NCBI GenBank assembly: GCA_016722565.1
Contig: JADKIU010000002.1
Coordinates: 620,001 to 684,000, forward strand
Direction of reading: 5' to 3'
From: Bacteroidota bacterium
Lineage (GTDB): Bacteria; Bacteroidota; Bacteroidia; 2-12-FULL-35-15
Length of the DNA stretch: 64,000 nt
Part shown: positions 36,961 to 45,620 of the stretch, one piece after another
Layout: each line of letters starts with the position of its first letter
Position numbering within the stretch: position 1 is the first letter of the stretch
Made by a program: the position numbers and the translations under genes
Notes under the pieces: generated by a model
The model's database searches: none
The model's input: the letters and a program-made list of their open reading frames with translations, nothing else
Told to the model about the DNA's origin: nothing

Positions 36961-38381
36961 TAGTCGAACAAATCAGTTGTTAATTCCTGCAATTGAATCT
37001 CTGCCTTGGAATGGGTATGCAATATGCGACCTTTGTGCAACACTTTTACATCAAAACCATTGAAATTAGTTTTGATTACTTTTTCGATTAAAATGCTGAG
37101 TTGCATCAATTGCTGCTCTGCTTTCATCGAATCCGAATTGATCAAACCTAAATACAAGGTTGAAGAGTTTTCAAAGGCAATAAAATCAGCAGCATTAATA
37201 TTTTCACGAATCATATTCACCAAATCTTCTAGCAAGGTTTTTTCTGCCTTCTTTCCAATTTTATTATACAATTCGAAAATATTTTCCAGGTTAATCAATG
37301 CGATGCTGGTTTTCTGCGAAGGATTCGCTTTGATACGTTCCAATTCATAATGCAACATAATTTTAAATGTTGCCATATTAATCGTTCCAAAAATATCTTC
37401 AATCTCTTGTCCGGATGACAAGAAACCATTCGTTGCAGCAGCTCTGCCTTTTTTAGTCAACTTATAAACGTTAATTGACTTCGGAATTAAATATTGAACT
37501 TCGATATCTTGCGTACAAGAAATACACTTAGCCTTCACGAGGAAATCCTGGAAGTTATTGTCGCAACTGTTGCAATGGTGAATAATAGACGGCTTATCGT
37601 AATCTACACCAATGTGACGAAGTCCTTTGTTACATTTCGGACATGTTAATGTATTATCAATCGGGTTTTTAAAGTCTGAAATCGGACCAATAAATGCGCA
37701 AGGAAAATGATGCACCAAATCTTCGGATTTAGAGTTGGAAGAGTTGCAATGCGGACAAACTTCACGGTAACTTAAAAAACCACTGCTGCATTGGTTGCAT
37801 AAGTAAATGCGTTCGTGAAAATCCGGCCAAATCAAGCCTTCACGCTCTGCCCAATCAAAAATCTCCAATACCTGTGCTTCTTCTGCATTATCAAAATGAA
37901 CAGATATTTCAGGAAAGGTATACCCGATAATGGAGTTCAGATCCACATACGGTTTTAAGGTTTTTAACTCCCGAGTATACATATAATTCAACACCTTCTT
38001 CATTGTTTGCGCCTCAAATGACGGAATCAATTGATAATCGAGCTGTGTTGTTTTGAAGAAAATTTGTTTGACAATTTCAGCAAAATCCTTGATTTGATCA
38101 TACGAATACACCAATCCATCGTGTAAATAATTTAAAAATGGATCTTTCGACTCTTTATAATTGATTAAAAAGATTGGTTTTAAGTAAAACTCAGGATTGT
38201 AATGGGTACGAATTTTTTTAATGATGTAGCGCGCAAAATCGTGGTCGCGGGCGTCCACAATCAATGCATCGTATCCCATTAAATGTTCAATTTTTAAACT
38301 AGAACCACTATCAACGGTATAAAACAATAAATTCTCAAACTCAATTTTATTGTCAACTATTTCTATTTTATCAAATTTCAT
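36960..38381 (-). CDS. Receiver-like / zinc-ribbon output (TackOD1-like) / degenerate GGDEF regulator
   Basis: The 473-residue soluble protein has a receiver-like N-terminus (about 1-115; ALIVDARDHDFARYIIKKIR) and then a helical segment. A cysteine-rich region at about 190-310 contains zinc ribbons: CNQC...CPHC, CPKC...HHCNSC and CISC. This resembles the domain called TackOD1, first named in thaumarchaeal signalling proteins; that name is from memory and tentative. The last 150 or so residues have a GGDEF-like fold (ALINLENIFELYNKIGKKA) but lack the GGDEF signature, with ADFIAFEN in its place, so it is probably not a cyclase. It sits between the adaptor and synthase genes and is a likely regulator of polymer synthesis. 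Confidence 0.72.
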   Translation of the reverse strand: MKFDKIEIVDNKIEFENLLFYTVDSGSSLKIEHLMGYDALIVDARDHDFARYIIKKIRTHYNPEFYLKPIFLINYKESKDPFLNYLHDGLVYSYDQIKDFAEIVKQIFFKTTQLDYQLIPSFEAQTMKKVLNYMYTRELKTLKPYVDLNSIIGYTFPEISVHFDNAEEAQVLEIFDWAEREGLIWPDFHERIYLCNQCSSGFLSYREVCPHCNSSNSKSEDLVHHFPCAFIGPISDFKNPIDNTLTCPKCNKGLRHIGVDYDKPSIIHHCNSCDNNFQDFLVKAKCISCTQDIEVQYLIPKSINVYKLTKKGRAAATNGFLSSGQEIEDIFGTINMATFKIMLHYELERIKANPSQKTSIALINLENIFELYNKIGKKAEKTLLEDLVNMIRENINAADFIAFENSSTLYLGLINSDSMKAEQQLMQLSILIEKVIKTNFNGFDVKVLHKGRILHTHSKAEIQLQELTTDLFD

Positions 38382-38395
38382 CTTGACTTCTAGTT

Positions 38396-39478
38396 TTAGT
38401 ATTTAAACTTAGTAACTGAAACACCCATTTTAAAAAATGCTCTCCAATGCTCGTATTCACTATCGCTCACAGGGTAAATATCTGCAGCAATCGTACGTGT
38501 TGTAGGTTCATACCGTTTTTGAAACTCATCCGGCAATGGATAGGTTGAATAATAGAATCGTTTGATGATTCCTTTACTTTCTGTTCCATCGGGAAATTCA
38601 ATATTCACCAAATCACCTTCATGAAAGTAATTTAAATCCGCTTGTTCAAAGAAGCCTTTCACATACATCGGTGTGTTTTTGTGGATGGCCATAATTTGCT
38701 CCGACTTAAGCGCTACTTCAAATTGACGTGTATAGATTCGAGTTACTGTTCCATCAATGGGGGAATAAAAAACACGAATCCCATTTTCATCGGCATCCCC
38801 ATTTCCACCACCACCAATAGAAGCTGTTTTTGTACTTTTCACACGTGCCGTTTTCACCATGCTATTCAACTGTTTCAGTAAACCGTACAATTGATTGTTC
38901 TCGCTGTTCAGTTTTGCTATGGCTGTATTCAGACGTAATATTTCGTTTTGTACATATTCCAAGCGATTTTTGGGTAATACATCCAATACGATTTCATTTT
39001 GTAAACGTTGAATTTCGCTTTTATAACTACCAATTAATGCGGTTGATTCGGTGATATCAATTTTGTTTAAAGCCACCTTTTTCATCAAGGCATATTTCTC
39101 TTTTTCAATCCAGTCCCATTCATTGTCGTAGCTGGTAGCACTGATGTTGCCATTCAATGCCATATTTCCCCATAAATTATCTTTATCCAACGTATAGGTA
39201 AATAAGGAGTCACCTACTTTTACGGTATCGCCTTCATCTTTCTGATATGCCAAAATCCGGCAATCATCAGTTAAACGAATGCTCACATTTTCAAAAAGCA
39301 CTTGTCCGTCTGCCTGAATAAAAAAGATTTTACTGATGGCATAGTAGCCGATAAAAAATGCTACCAACGATAAGAAAACGATATAGATCACCCGATCCCA
39401 ATTTCGTTTGGGTTTCTTAAAATCCTCGTTTACAACTCTGATAACGGAATCTTTCCGTTTAAAATCTACACTTTTCAA
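38396..39478 (-). CDS. HlyD/Alg44-like periplasmic adaptor
   Basis: The 360-residue protein has a cytoplasmic N-terminus, one membrane helix (about 30-50, VIYIVFLSLVAFFIGYYAI), a split biotinyl-lipoyl hairpin domain (ILAYQKDEGDTVKVGDSLF; FYSPIDGTVTRIY), a coiled-coil hairpin (about 130-215) and a C-terminal barrel (VNIEFPDGTESKGIIKRF). This is the membrane-fusion-protein layout that links an inner-membrane synthase or pump to an outer-membrane TolC channel. Alg44 has a comparable region in alginate export. There is no ABC or RND pump next to it, only the GT2 synthase. It begins 12 bases after the TolC fusion gene and ends 14 bases before the regulator. Confidence 0.82.
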   Translation of the reverse strand: MKSVDFKRKDSVIRVVNEDFKKPKRNWDRVIYIVFLSLVAFFIGYYAISKIFFIQADGQVLFENVSIRLTDDCRILAYQKDEGDTVKVGDSLFTYTLDKDNLWGNMALNGNISATSYDNEWDWIEKEKYALMKKVALNKIDITESTALIGSYKSEIQRLQNEIVLDVLPKNRLEYVQNEILRLNTAIAKLNSENNQLYGLLKQLNSMVKTARVKSTKTASIGGGGNGDADENGIRVFYSPIDGTVTRIYTRQFEVALKSEQIMAIHKNTPMYVKGFFEQADLNYFHEGDLVNIEFPDGTESKGIIKRFYYSTYPLPDEFQKRYEPTTRTIAADIYPVSDSEYEHWRAFFKMGVSVTKFKY

Positions 39479-39490
39479 AATAGTTTGTTT

Positions 39491-41585
39491 TTACTTTTCC
39501 TGTATAACACTTAATTCATCCAGCTTTACAAATGTCTCCAAATCGTGCAATGCAAATTTGGAGGTTCGAAGCGTTAAGCTTAATTCATTAATTAATTTCT
39601 CACATTCTGTTCTGTTCTTGAAATCTTTCGCGCGCAAAGCAATCACCGTTTTGGATGCATCCAACGAAAATTCTTCTTTTATTTTACGGATGATAAACTC
39701 TGCATCCGGATGCTCATAAGCCATCAGATACACTAAATCCGCTTGCGCATAAATATCTTTTAAAATGTTTTCAGGATAGAAAACAGGAATAGATACCGTT
39801 AACTTAATTCCTTTTTGAGTACAATAGATTTTTGCCTTTTTCAACAATTCCACATACTGATTCAAATACTTTTCTTTGTTGGTATCATAATCGCTTAATA
39901 CATGCGGCTCCACATCCAAATGAAGTGCAGAAATTAATTTCAAATCAATTCCGGAAGTAATCGAATCCAAATAAACAGAAGGATCTTTGGCAGTAAGTAA
40001 TTTATTATTTCCAACCAACAATTCTGATTGAACACCTTTCGATTTCAATTTCAAAAACAGGTTCAAGGCCTCTGCTTTGTTAGCTTGGTCTTTTCTCAAG
40101 GAAATGATTGCTGTAGAAACTTTATTCAAACGAATGTATTCTTCAATGTATTCAGCTGTGTATTTTGTTTGTGCCTCCGACCAGATATACAAGGCTTTGT
40201 CCGTTTTTTCGTGAACGATTTTTAAAGTATCTACTTTGTAAGGTTGAATGAAAGAAGCTACATCTGAACCAGGAACTTTTGCGTTGATATCCAGCAACTG
40301 TAAATACATTTCTTGCTGTAAATCCAAGAGTTCAATATCTACTGCCAATACTTCGTCCAGCAAATTCAAAGCAGCAAGCGGATTAAATTCAAAATTTCCG
40401 AATTTTTCTTTTACGCGTTCTACACGAATTAACTCTTCATACTTTTTACGTTTTTCAAAAAAGTTATTGTATTGCTTCAATTTATATCTGAATTCATAAA
40501 ACGAATTCAACAAATCGGTTTCATTTGTTGAAGCAGCCTCCTGTTGCTGGTATTCCAATAATTTCGCTTGTGCAGAAACAACATTTTTATTTGCTTTAAT
40601 GCCCAATGGAATAGGAACAGAAACACCAATGCCGGCCGACATAAAACTTCTGTTTGCAACCGAATTGGTTACCAAATCATAATAGTTGTAACGCAACTGA
40701 GTATTCAAACGAATATCGCTCAACGGCTTGTTTGCCAATTCTAAATTTTCAATTTGTAATTTGAGGATGCTGTCGTTTGCAACTTTGTTCTCACTGTAGG
40801 TAAACGTTTTGGAAATATCCACATCAAACAATGGCAGCACATTTTGAGGCAATGTTTTGGGGTCGATTTGCATCGCCAACTGATCGTTATAGCTTTTGTA
40901 GATTTGGTTCATGCTCCCAATATCTACTTGCTGTTGCATAATGTTTAACAATTCAATACGAGGTAAATGCTTTAACAAATACAATTCATTTGCGATTGCA
41001 ATTTTATCATCGATAATTTGCTGACGTTTTTCCAATAATTTCAACTTATGGATATTGAATGCATAAATGATTTTATGAGAAATGGCAATGTAATCGTCAC
41101 CGGCAATTTTCGTTTTCGGCTTTAACGAATTGATGGCATTTTCGTTTTTAAGAATTTGTTGTTTGTAACGATTGCTGATAATTCCATCAGAAAGGATGTT
41201 CCAATCTACACCGGCCTGAAACCTTCTGTGTATAAGCTAAATTATCATCTGCATTAAATCAGGATTAAAATTTTCCAGGTAGCTGGCGTTGGCATCCAAA
41301 CCAAAATCCTGTTTCACAATGGCATTTTTGCATCGTTTACTTTTTTCTGATAATCGGTCATAGAAACTGAATCAACTGCTTTGATGGCATACAAATCAGG
41401 GATAACCGCATAACTTTCAAAAGTCGGACGCGCATTGGAAATATCGTTGTATTTTTTCCAGAAAGTAGTTAAATCAGCTATTTTGACGCTAATCAGGGAA
41501 TCTTTATTGTAAGAAGATTGAGAAAATGAATAAACAGCAATCAGACACAAGAAGTGTCAAAAATCTTTTATTGCTTTGTTTTCAT
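39491..41585 (-). CDS. TolC-like outer-membrane channel fused to a GH18-like TIM-barrel domain (frameshifted)
   Basis: The reconstructed protein is about 695 residues long. A signal peptide ends near YSFSQSSYN, then an OEP/TolC-like region with long coiled helices (LEKRQQIIDDKIAIANELYL; GIGVSVPIPLG). From about residue 490 there is a separate alpha/beta domain with VSTAIISLRK, ALHLDVEPH, KGIKLTVSIPVFYP and DLVYLMAYEHP. The LDVE strand matches the DxE of GH18-type hydrolases. The uncorrected frame starts only at a TTG (41044). Upstream, KVNDAKNAIVKQDFG and NADDNLAYTQKVQAGVDWN are recovered by fixing a missing A near 41332, a missing A near 41255 and an extra T near 41225. A further break lies near the ATG at 41585. 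Confidence 0.78.
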
Positions 41586-41696
41586 AGAGAGTAGTTTTCC
41601 TTTTTTAAATTGGGGATGCGAAATTAGAATATTTGTCTGCTAAACAAAAGAATTTAACCAATAAATTAAGGAGTTTAGCGAAACTTGTTGAATGAA

Positions 41697-42659
41697 TTAA
41701 CCTACTATTAAAGCTTTTTTCGATTTGGTACTTGTTTCTGTCCGAAGAACTGCGGAAATAAGTTCTCCAATAAAGCCTGCCAAGAACAATTGAGTACCAA
41801 TAATCATGGCTACCAAAGCCAAATAAAATAAAGGTTTATCAGTCACATCACGAGTTGGAATAGCGTATGCCGATTTATACATCTTTTCGATAATCAAATA
41901 CAGGGAAAGTCCACCACCTAAAAGGAATGACAAGGTTCCCCAGAAACCAAAAATGTGCATTGGTCGTTTTCCGAATTTTGAAATAAAAGTGATCGACATT
42001 AAATCCAGGAACCCATTGATAAAGCGCTCCAAACCAAATTTGGTTACTCCATATTTGCGTTCACGGTGTTGAACCACCTTCTCCTCTATTCTTGTAAAGC
42101 CTGCCCATTTTGCAATAACAGGGATGTAACGGTGCATTTCACCATAAACTTCAATATTTTTGACAACATCTTTGCTATAGGCTTTTAATCCACAGTTAAA
42201 ATCGTGCAAATTATTGATTCCACTGGCTTTTCTGGTTGCCCAGTTGAATAATTTTGTTGGAATTGTTTTGGAAAGAGGATCGTAGCGCTTTTGCTTCCAG
42301 CCGGAAACCAAATCCAATCCATCATCCGCAATCATCTTATACAATTCAGGAATTTCATCTGGTGAATCTTGCAAATCGGCATCCATAGTGATAACCACAT
42401 CGCCTTGTACCGCTTCAAAACCAACGTTTAGAGCAGCTGACTTACCATAATTTCTACGGAATTTTATTCCTCTAATATTAGGATTTTTAGCAGAAATAGC
42501 CTCAATCACAGTCCAAGATTTGTCTCTAGAGCCATCATCAATTAAGATAACTTCGTAGGAATAAGAAAAGGTAGTCATTACCCGCTCAATCCATTCGCAC
42601 AATTCCGGTAAGGACTCTTCTTCGTTATATAAAGGAATTACAACTGAAATGTTCCCAAT
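41697..42659 (-). CDS. DPM1/ArnC-like membrane glycosyltransferase
   Basis: About 320 residues. The GT2 domain begins NISVVIPLYNEEESLPEL and continues with VILIDDGSRDKSW, GNVGFEA-like KSAALNVGFEA and the DxD in ITMDADLQDSPDE. Two C-terminal helices (HIFGFWGTLSFLLGGGL; YLALVAMIIGTQLFLAGFIG) are typical of undecaprenyl- or dolichyl-phosphate sugar transferases. The first TTG start in frame (42602) would cut off the first strand. The open frame continues to an ATT at 42659 with no ATG, so either a rare start is used or the start codon has an error. It lies 111 bases upstream of the TolC fusion gene on the same strand. Confidence 0.85.
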   Translation of the reverse strand: MGNISVVIPLYNEEESLPELCEWIERVMTTFSYSYEVILIDDGSRDKSWTVIEAISAKNPNIRGIKFRRNYGKSAALNVGFEAVQGDVVITMDADLQDSPDEIPELYKMIADDGLDLVSGWKQKRYDPLSKTIPTKLFNWATRKASGINNLHDFNCGLKAYSKDVVKNIEVYGEMHRYIPVIAKWAGFTRIEEKVVQHRERKYGVTKFGLERFINGFLDLMSITFISKFGKRPMHIFGFWGTLSFLLGGGLSLYLIIEKMYKSAYAIPTRDVTDKPLFYLALVAMIIGTQLFLAGFIGELISAVLRTETSTKSKKALIVG

Positions 42660-42774
42660 ATAGACAAATTGCGAATATAGATCTGTTAGATTTTGCTTAT
42701 CTCAATGAGAGAATTAAGGATTTTTAACATGGGAACGAATTACTCTTTGTTGGTAAAACGATTCCAATCCTGAG

Positions 42775-42822
42775 AGATTGCCACAACACGCTAAAAGCGA
42801 CTCGCAATGACGTTCTTAAAAA
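42775..42822. repeat. Interspersed repeat of GAGATTGCCAC...CTCGCAATGACG type
   Basis: GAGATTGCCACAACACGC, then a short A-rich loop, then GCGACTCGCAATGACG. It has self-complementary ends and the AATGAC tail shared with other Bacteroidota intergenic repeats. It lies just upstream of the SRP RNA promoter. Confidence 0.5.
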
Positions 42823-42850
42823 AATTCCTTTTCAAATTAAATAAAATTCG

Positions 42851-42858
42851 TACTTTCG
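42851..42858 (+). promoter_or_regulatory. -7-like promoter element of the SRP RNA gene
   Basis: TACTTTCG is one base off the Bacteroidota -7 consensus TAnnTTTG and lies five bases before the first paired base of the RNA, as expected for a start at about 42861-42865. Confidence 0.45.
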
Positions 42859-42862
42859 TGCC

Positions 42863-42962
42863 GGGGTAAGTCCTTTACAAGCAGCTCCCTTTAACCCTCC
42901 AGGTGCGGAAGCAAGCAAAGGTACCAGGTTGAGCGCTGTGCTAGAGGTAGCTTACCCCTTCT
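42863..42962 (+). ncRNA. ffs: Signal recognition particle RNA, small bacterial type
   Basis: The terminal helix GGGGTAAG (42863-42870) pairs with CTTACCCC (42951-42958). The conserved apical domain is present as CCAGGTGCGGAAGCAAGCAA, with the GGAA tetraloop and the symmetric loop bases that bind Ffh. A T-rich run follows as terminator. This 4.5S-type RNA of about 100 bases forms the SRP with Ffh and meets FtsY, whose gene is also in this window (54728-55681). Confidence 0.9.
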
Positions 42963-43130
42963 TTTTTACCCCTCATCTACTTATCAAGACTTTTCCATAT
43001 TTCTTTTTCTGTATAGTTTCCAATATATTTGCGAAGAATATAACCTCGCCATTTCGATGCGAAGCCTTAGTAATTTTTTCTAATATCTAAAAGATTTTTA
43101 CTATTCAGTCAATTAACAAATCAAAAACAT

Positions 43131-43777
43131 ATGAAATTTTTTATTGATACAGCAAACCTTGCACAAATTAAAGAAGCACAAGACTTAGGTGTTTTGGATG
43201 GCGTAACCACCAACCCATCATTGATGGCGAAAGAAGGAATCAAAGGAGAAAAAAACATCCTGAAACATTATGTCGACATCTGTAAAATTGTTACCGGTGA
43301 CGTAAGTGCAGAAGTTATTTCAACTGACTTTGCTGGAATGGTAAAGGAAGGCGAAGCATTGGCAAAATTGCACAAACAAATTGTTGTAAAAATTCCAATG
43401 ATTAAAGATGGTGTGAAAGCCATTAAATATTTTCTAAAAAAGGAATTCGTACCAATTGCACATTGGTGTTTTCTGCCGGACAAGCTTTGTTAGCAGCTAA
43501 AGCTGGTGCATCGTATGTTTCTCCATTTATCGGACGATTGGATGATGTTTCTACAGACGGATTACGTTTGATTGAAGACATCCGTTTGATTTATGATAAC
43601 TATGCTTATGAAACAGAAATTTTAGCAGCATCTGTTCGTCACCCAATGCACATCATCAACTGTGCACAAATTGGTGCCGATGTTGTTACTTGCCCGTTAA
43701 GCGCAATTACAGCTTTGCTTAAACACCCTTTAACGGATAGCGGATTAGCACAGTTTTTGGCTGACGCGAAGAAATAA
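43131..43777 (+). CDS. Transaldolase / fructose-6-phosphate aldolase family (frameshifted)
   Basis: The reconstructed protein has about 215 residues. It begins MKFFIDTANLAQIKEAQDLG, then DGVTTNPSLMAKEG, ISTDFAGM, the Schiff-base lysine in IVVKIPM near residue 86, and in the second frame TLVFSAGQALLAAKAGA, YVSPFIGRLDD and ILAASVRHPMHI. The first frame ends at 43493 because the A-run at 43436-43441 has six instead of seven residues. With one A restored it reads FLKKGIRTNCTLVFSAG without a gap. The short form belongs to the TalC/Fsa group: sedoheptulose transaldolase in the pentose phosphate pathway or F6P aldolase. Confidence 0.9.
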
Positions 43778-43781
43778 AACC

Positions 43782-43817
43782 TCACCCCATCCCCTCTCCA
43801 AACGGAGAGGGGTTTTT
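43782..43817 (+). terminator. Terminator (CCCCTCTCC/GGAGAGGGG) after transaldolase
   Basis: The perfect nine-base-pair stem (43791-43799 with 43804-43812), AAAC loop and five T residues lie 14 bases after the stop. The preceding CCTCACCCCAT makes it also a copy of an interspersed Bacteroidota hairpin; a diverged relative lies at 46800-46850. Confidence 0.75.
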
Positions 43818-43847
43818 ATCCAAACAAGCATTCGAAACAATAAAACA

Positions 43848-44468
43848 ATGCTTCTACGAATCAATCCTGAAAAACCGAATTACGATGAGATTGCACAAGT
43901 AGTAAAATGCTTGCGTGATGGTGGAGTTGTCATTTATCCTACTGATACGGTTTATGGAATTGGTTGTGACATTAACAAACAACGTGCTGTGGAACGTGTT
44001 TGTAAAATAAAAGGCATTGATCCCGAAAAAGCCAATTTCTCATTCATCTGCTCCGATTTAAGTCACCTTGCCGACTTCACCAAACCCATCAGCACCGCTA
44101 CTTACAAAGTAATGAAAAAAGCTTTGCCGGGCCCGTTTACTTTTATCCTGGAAGCCAATAACAATGTTCCCAAATTATTTAAAAGCAAAAAAAAGACCGT
44201 AGGAATTCGAATACCAAACAATACCATTTGTTTGGAAATTGTAAAACAATTGGGCAATCCCATCATGAGCACGTCCGTTCACGATGATGATGAAATTGTT
44301 GAATACACCACCGACCCCGAATTGATTCACGAAAAGTATAAAGACATTGTCGACATTGTAATTGCCGGTGGCTATGGAAACAATGAAGCATCCACCGTTG
44401 TGGATTGCAGCGAAGGTGAATTTGAAATCATCCGACAAGGATTAGGTGTGTTGGAGGAGTTTTTGTAA
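43848..44468 (+). CDS. Sua5/YciO/YrdC-family protein (L-threonylcarbamoyladenylate synthase type)
   Basis: The 206-residue protein has the YrdC fold signatures GGVVIYPTDTVYGIGCD, RVCKIKGIDPEKANFSFICS, ALPGPFTFILEAN, KKTVGIRIPNN and GNPIMSTSVHDDD. The sequence KGIDPEKANFSF is nearer YciO than TsaC (the usual KxRP is KGID here). The threonylcarbamoyl-AMP role in tRNA t6A synthesis is therefore likely but not certain. It follows the terminator by about 30 bases and is not coupled to the transaldolase. Confidence 0.88.
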   Translation: MLLRINPEKPNYDEIAQVVKCLRDGGVVIYPTDTVYGIGCDINKQRAVERVCKIKGIDPEKANFSFICSDLSHLADFTKPISTATYKVMKKALPGPFTFILEANNNVPKLFKSKKKTVGIRIPNNTICLEIVKQLGNPIMSTSVHDDDEIVEYTTDPELIHEKYKDIVDIVIAGGYGNNEASTVVDCSEGEFEIIRQGLGVLEEFL

Positions 44469-44544
44469 ATTGATGAGCAATTGATTTATAAGTAGTATAA
44501 AAATGTTATCTACTAAAAGTCGTATCACACTAAATTTCCAGTTA

Positions 44545-44575
44545 GAATGTCCTTTCGAGCGAAGTCGAGAAATCT
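44545..44575. repeat. Palindromic repeat (CTCGACTTCGCTCGA type) supplying an N-terminus
   Basis: The sequence TGTCCTTTCGAGCGAAGTCG followed by AGAAATC is the reverse orientation of the element at 12211-12238. It contains the ATG used as the first in-frame start of the following gene, so its translation (SFRAKSRNL) forms the protein's N-terminus. Confidence 0.6.
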
Positions 44576-45554
44576 TTATCAACAGAAAGCCGTATCATTC
44601 AAGGCTCAAAAAGTCATACTCCTACTCCTATTATTTTTTCCACTCCTCTCCTATTCTCAAAAAATAAATCGTTTTAAAAACAAAGAGCGACAAGGGAAAT
44701 GGATCATCTATTCCGATTCTACAAAAACACAAATTGACAATACCGGTCGCTACCGAAAAGGCATCCCAAAAGGCACTTGGAAGTACTACGATAAAAACGG
44801 AGCACTCAACAAAAAAGAAAAATACCACTGGTCGAAAATCTACACCACCTATTACCATACTAACGGTAAAATAAAAAAACAAGGCAAAGCAAAAATTGTT
44901 CAGGAAGAAAAAGTATTGCATTTTTTCTACTATGGCGACTGGCTGGTATACGACAGCACCGGAACACTTGTAAAGAAGCAAGTGTATGAAAATGGAACAA
45001 AAATTTCGGAAATCGATTTCAACCCCAAACCCGGAATCAACGATTCGTTGGTGGCTGTTTTAAAAAAAATGAATGTGGATATTTATAAATACCACGACAG
45101 CGTTCGATTGGCAGAAACCAATTTCGGAAAAAACTCCCCGCAGCTTCAACGCGCTAAATCCTTGAATGCCTTGCATACCTCCCAAATATTGGATGAATTA
45201 AACAACCTGATTTCTATGTTTGGATATCCCGGAAAAACTTTGGTAGGAAATGACTATGCCATTGCTTTCTCCATCATTAGCTCCGCAAACCTTGAGTACA
45301 AAGAGAAATACTACAAACTAATAATTGATGCTGCCGATGAAGGCGAACTCGATTGGACCGATGTAGCCTTTTTTGTGGACAAAATAAAAGTGGCTAAAAA
45401 GGAAAAACAAGTGTATGGAACGCAATTCAAAATCGATGAAGCACAACGGAAATTCCTTTATTACCCGATTGAAGATCCAACGAAGCTTAATGAACGAAGA
45501 AAAAAAGTTGGCTTGGAGGAGATGAATGTTTCGGAGCTGAGTTTTATTGAATAG
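44547..45554 (+). CDS. Exported MORN-like protein with C-terminal DUF6624-like domain
   Basis: The 335-residue frame begins with repeat-derived MSFRAKSRNLYQ, then a hydrophobic export segment (VILLLLLFFPLLSYS). MORN-variant repeats follow at about 45-145 (RQGKWIIYSDST, GIPKGTWKYYDKNGALNKKE, YYHTNGKIKKQGK). The C-terminal half (about 165-335) has VAVLKKMNVDIYKYHDSVR, ISMFGYPGKTLVGNDYA, DEGELDWTDVAFFVDKI and YGTQFKIDEAQRKF, then PIEDPTKLNERRKKVGLEE. This fits DUF6624 as I remember it. Its function is unknown. A downstream non-ATG start near the hydrophobic segment is possible if the repeat is not translated. Confidence 0.7.
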   Translation: MSFRAKSRNLYQQKAVSFKAQKVILLLLLFFPLLSYSQKINRFKNKERQGKWIIYSDSTKTQIDNTGRYRKGIPKGTWKYYDKNGALNKKEKYHWSKIYTTYYHTNGKIKKQGKAKIVQEEKVLHFFYYGDWLVYDSTGTLVKKQVYENGTKISEIDFNPKPGINDSLVAVLKKMNVDIYKYHDSVRLAETNFGKNSPQLQRAKSLNALHTSQILDELNNLISMFGYPGKTLVGNDYAIAFSIISSANLEYKEKYYKLIIDAADEGELDWTDVAFFVDKIKVAKKEKQVYGTQFKIDEAQRKFLYYPIEDPTKLNERRKKVGLEEMNVSELSFIE

Positions 45555-45620
45555 GAAATAGATATCTCGTAATTCGCTATCTTTACCATTACATCTTTTT
45601 ATATTTGAATACCAATCTCT

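Noticed and set aside
42863..42962. tRNA or riboswitch
   Set aside because: The fold and the GCGGAAGC apical loop match SRP RNA, and there is no acceptor stem or T-loop sequence.
43131..43493. Transaldolase as a true truncated pseudogene
   Set aside because: A single A in a homopolymer restores the complete enzyme, and similar breaks occur in unrelated genes, so a sequence error is more likely.
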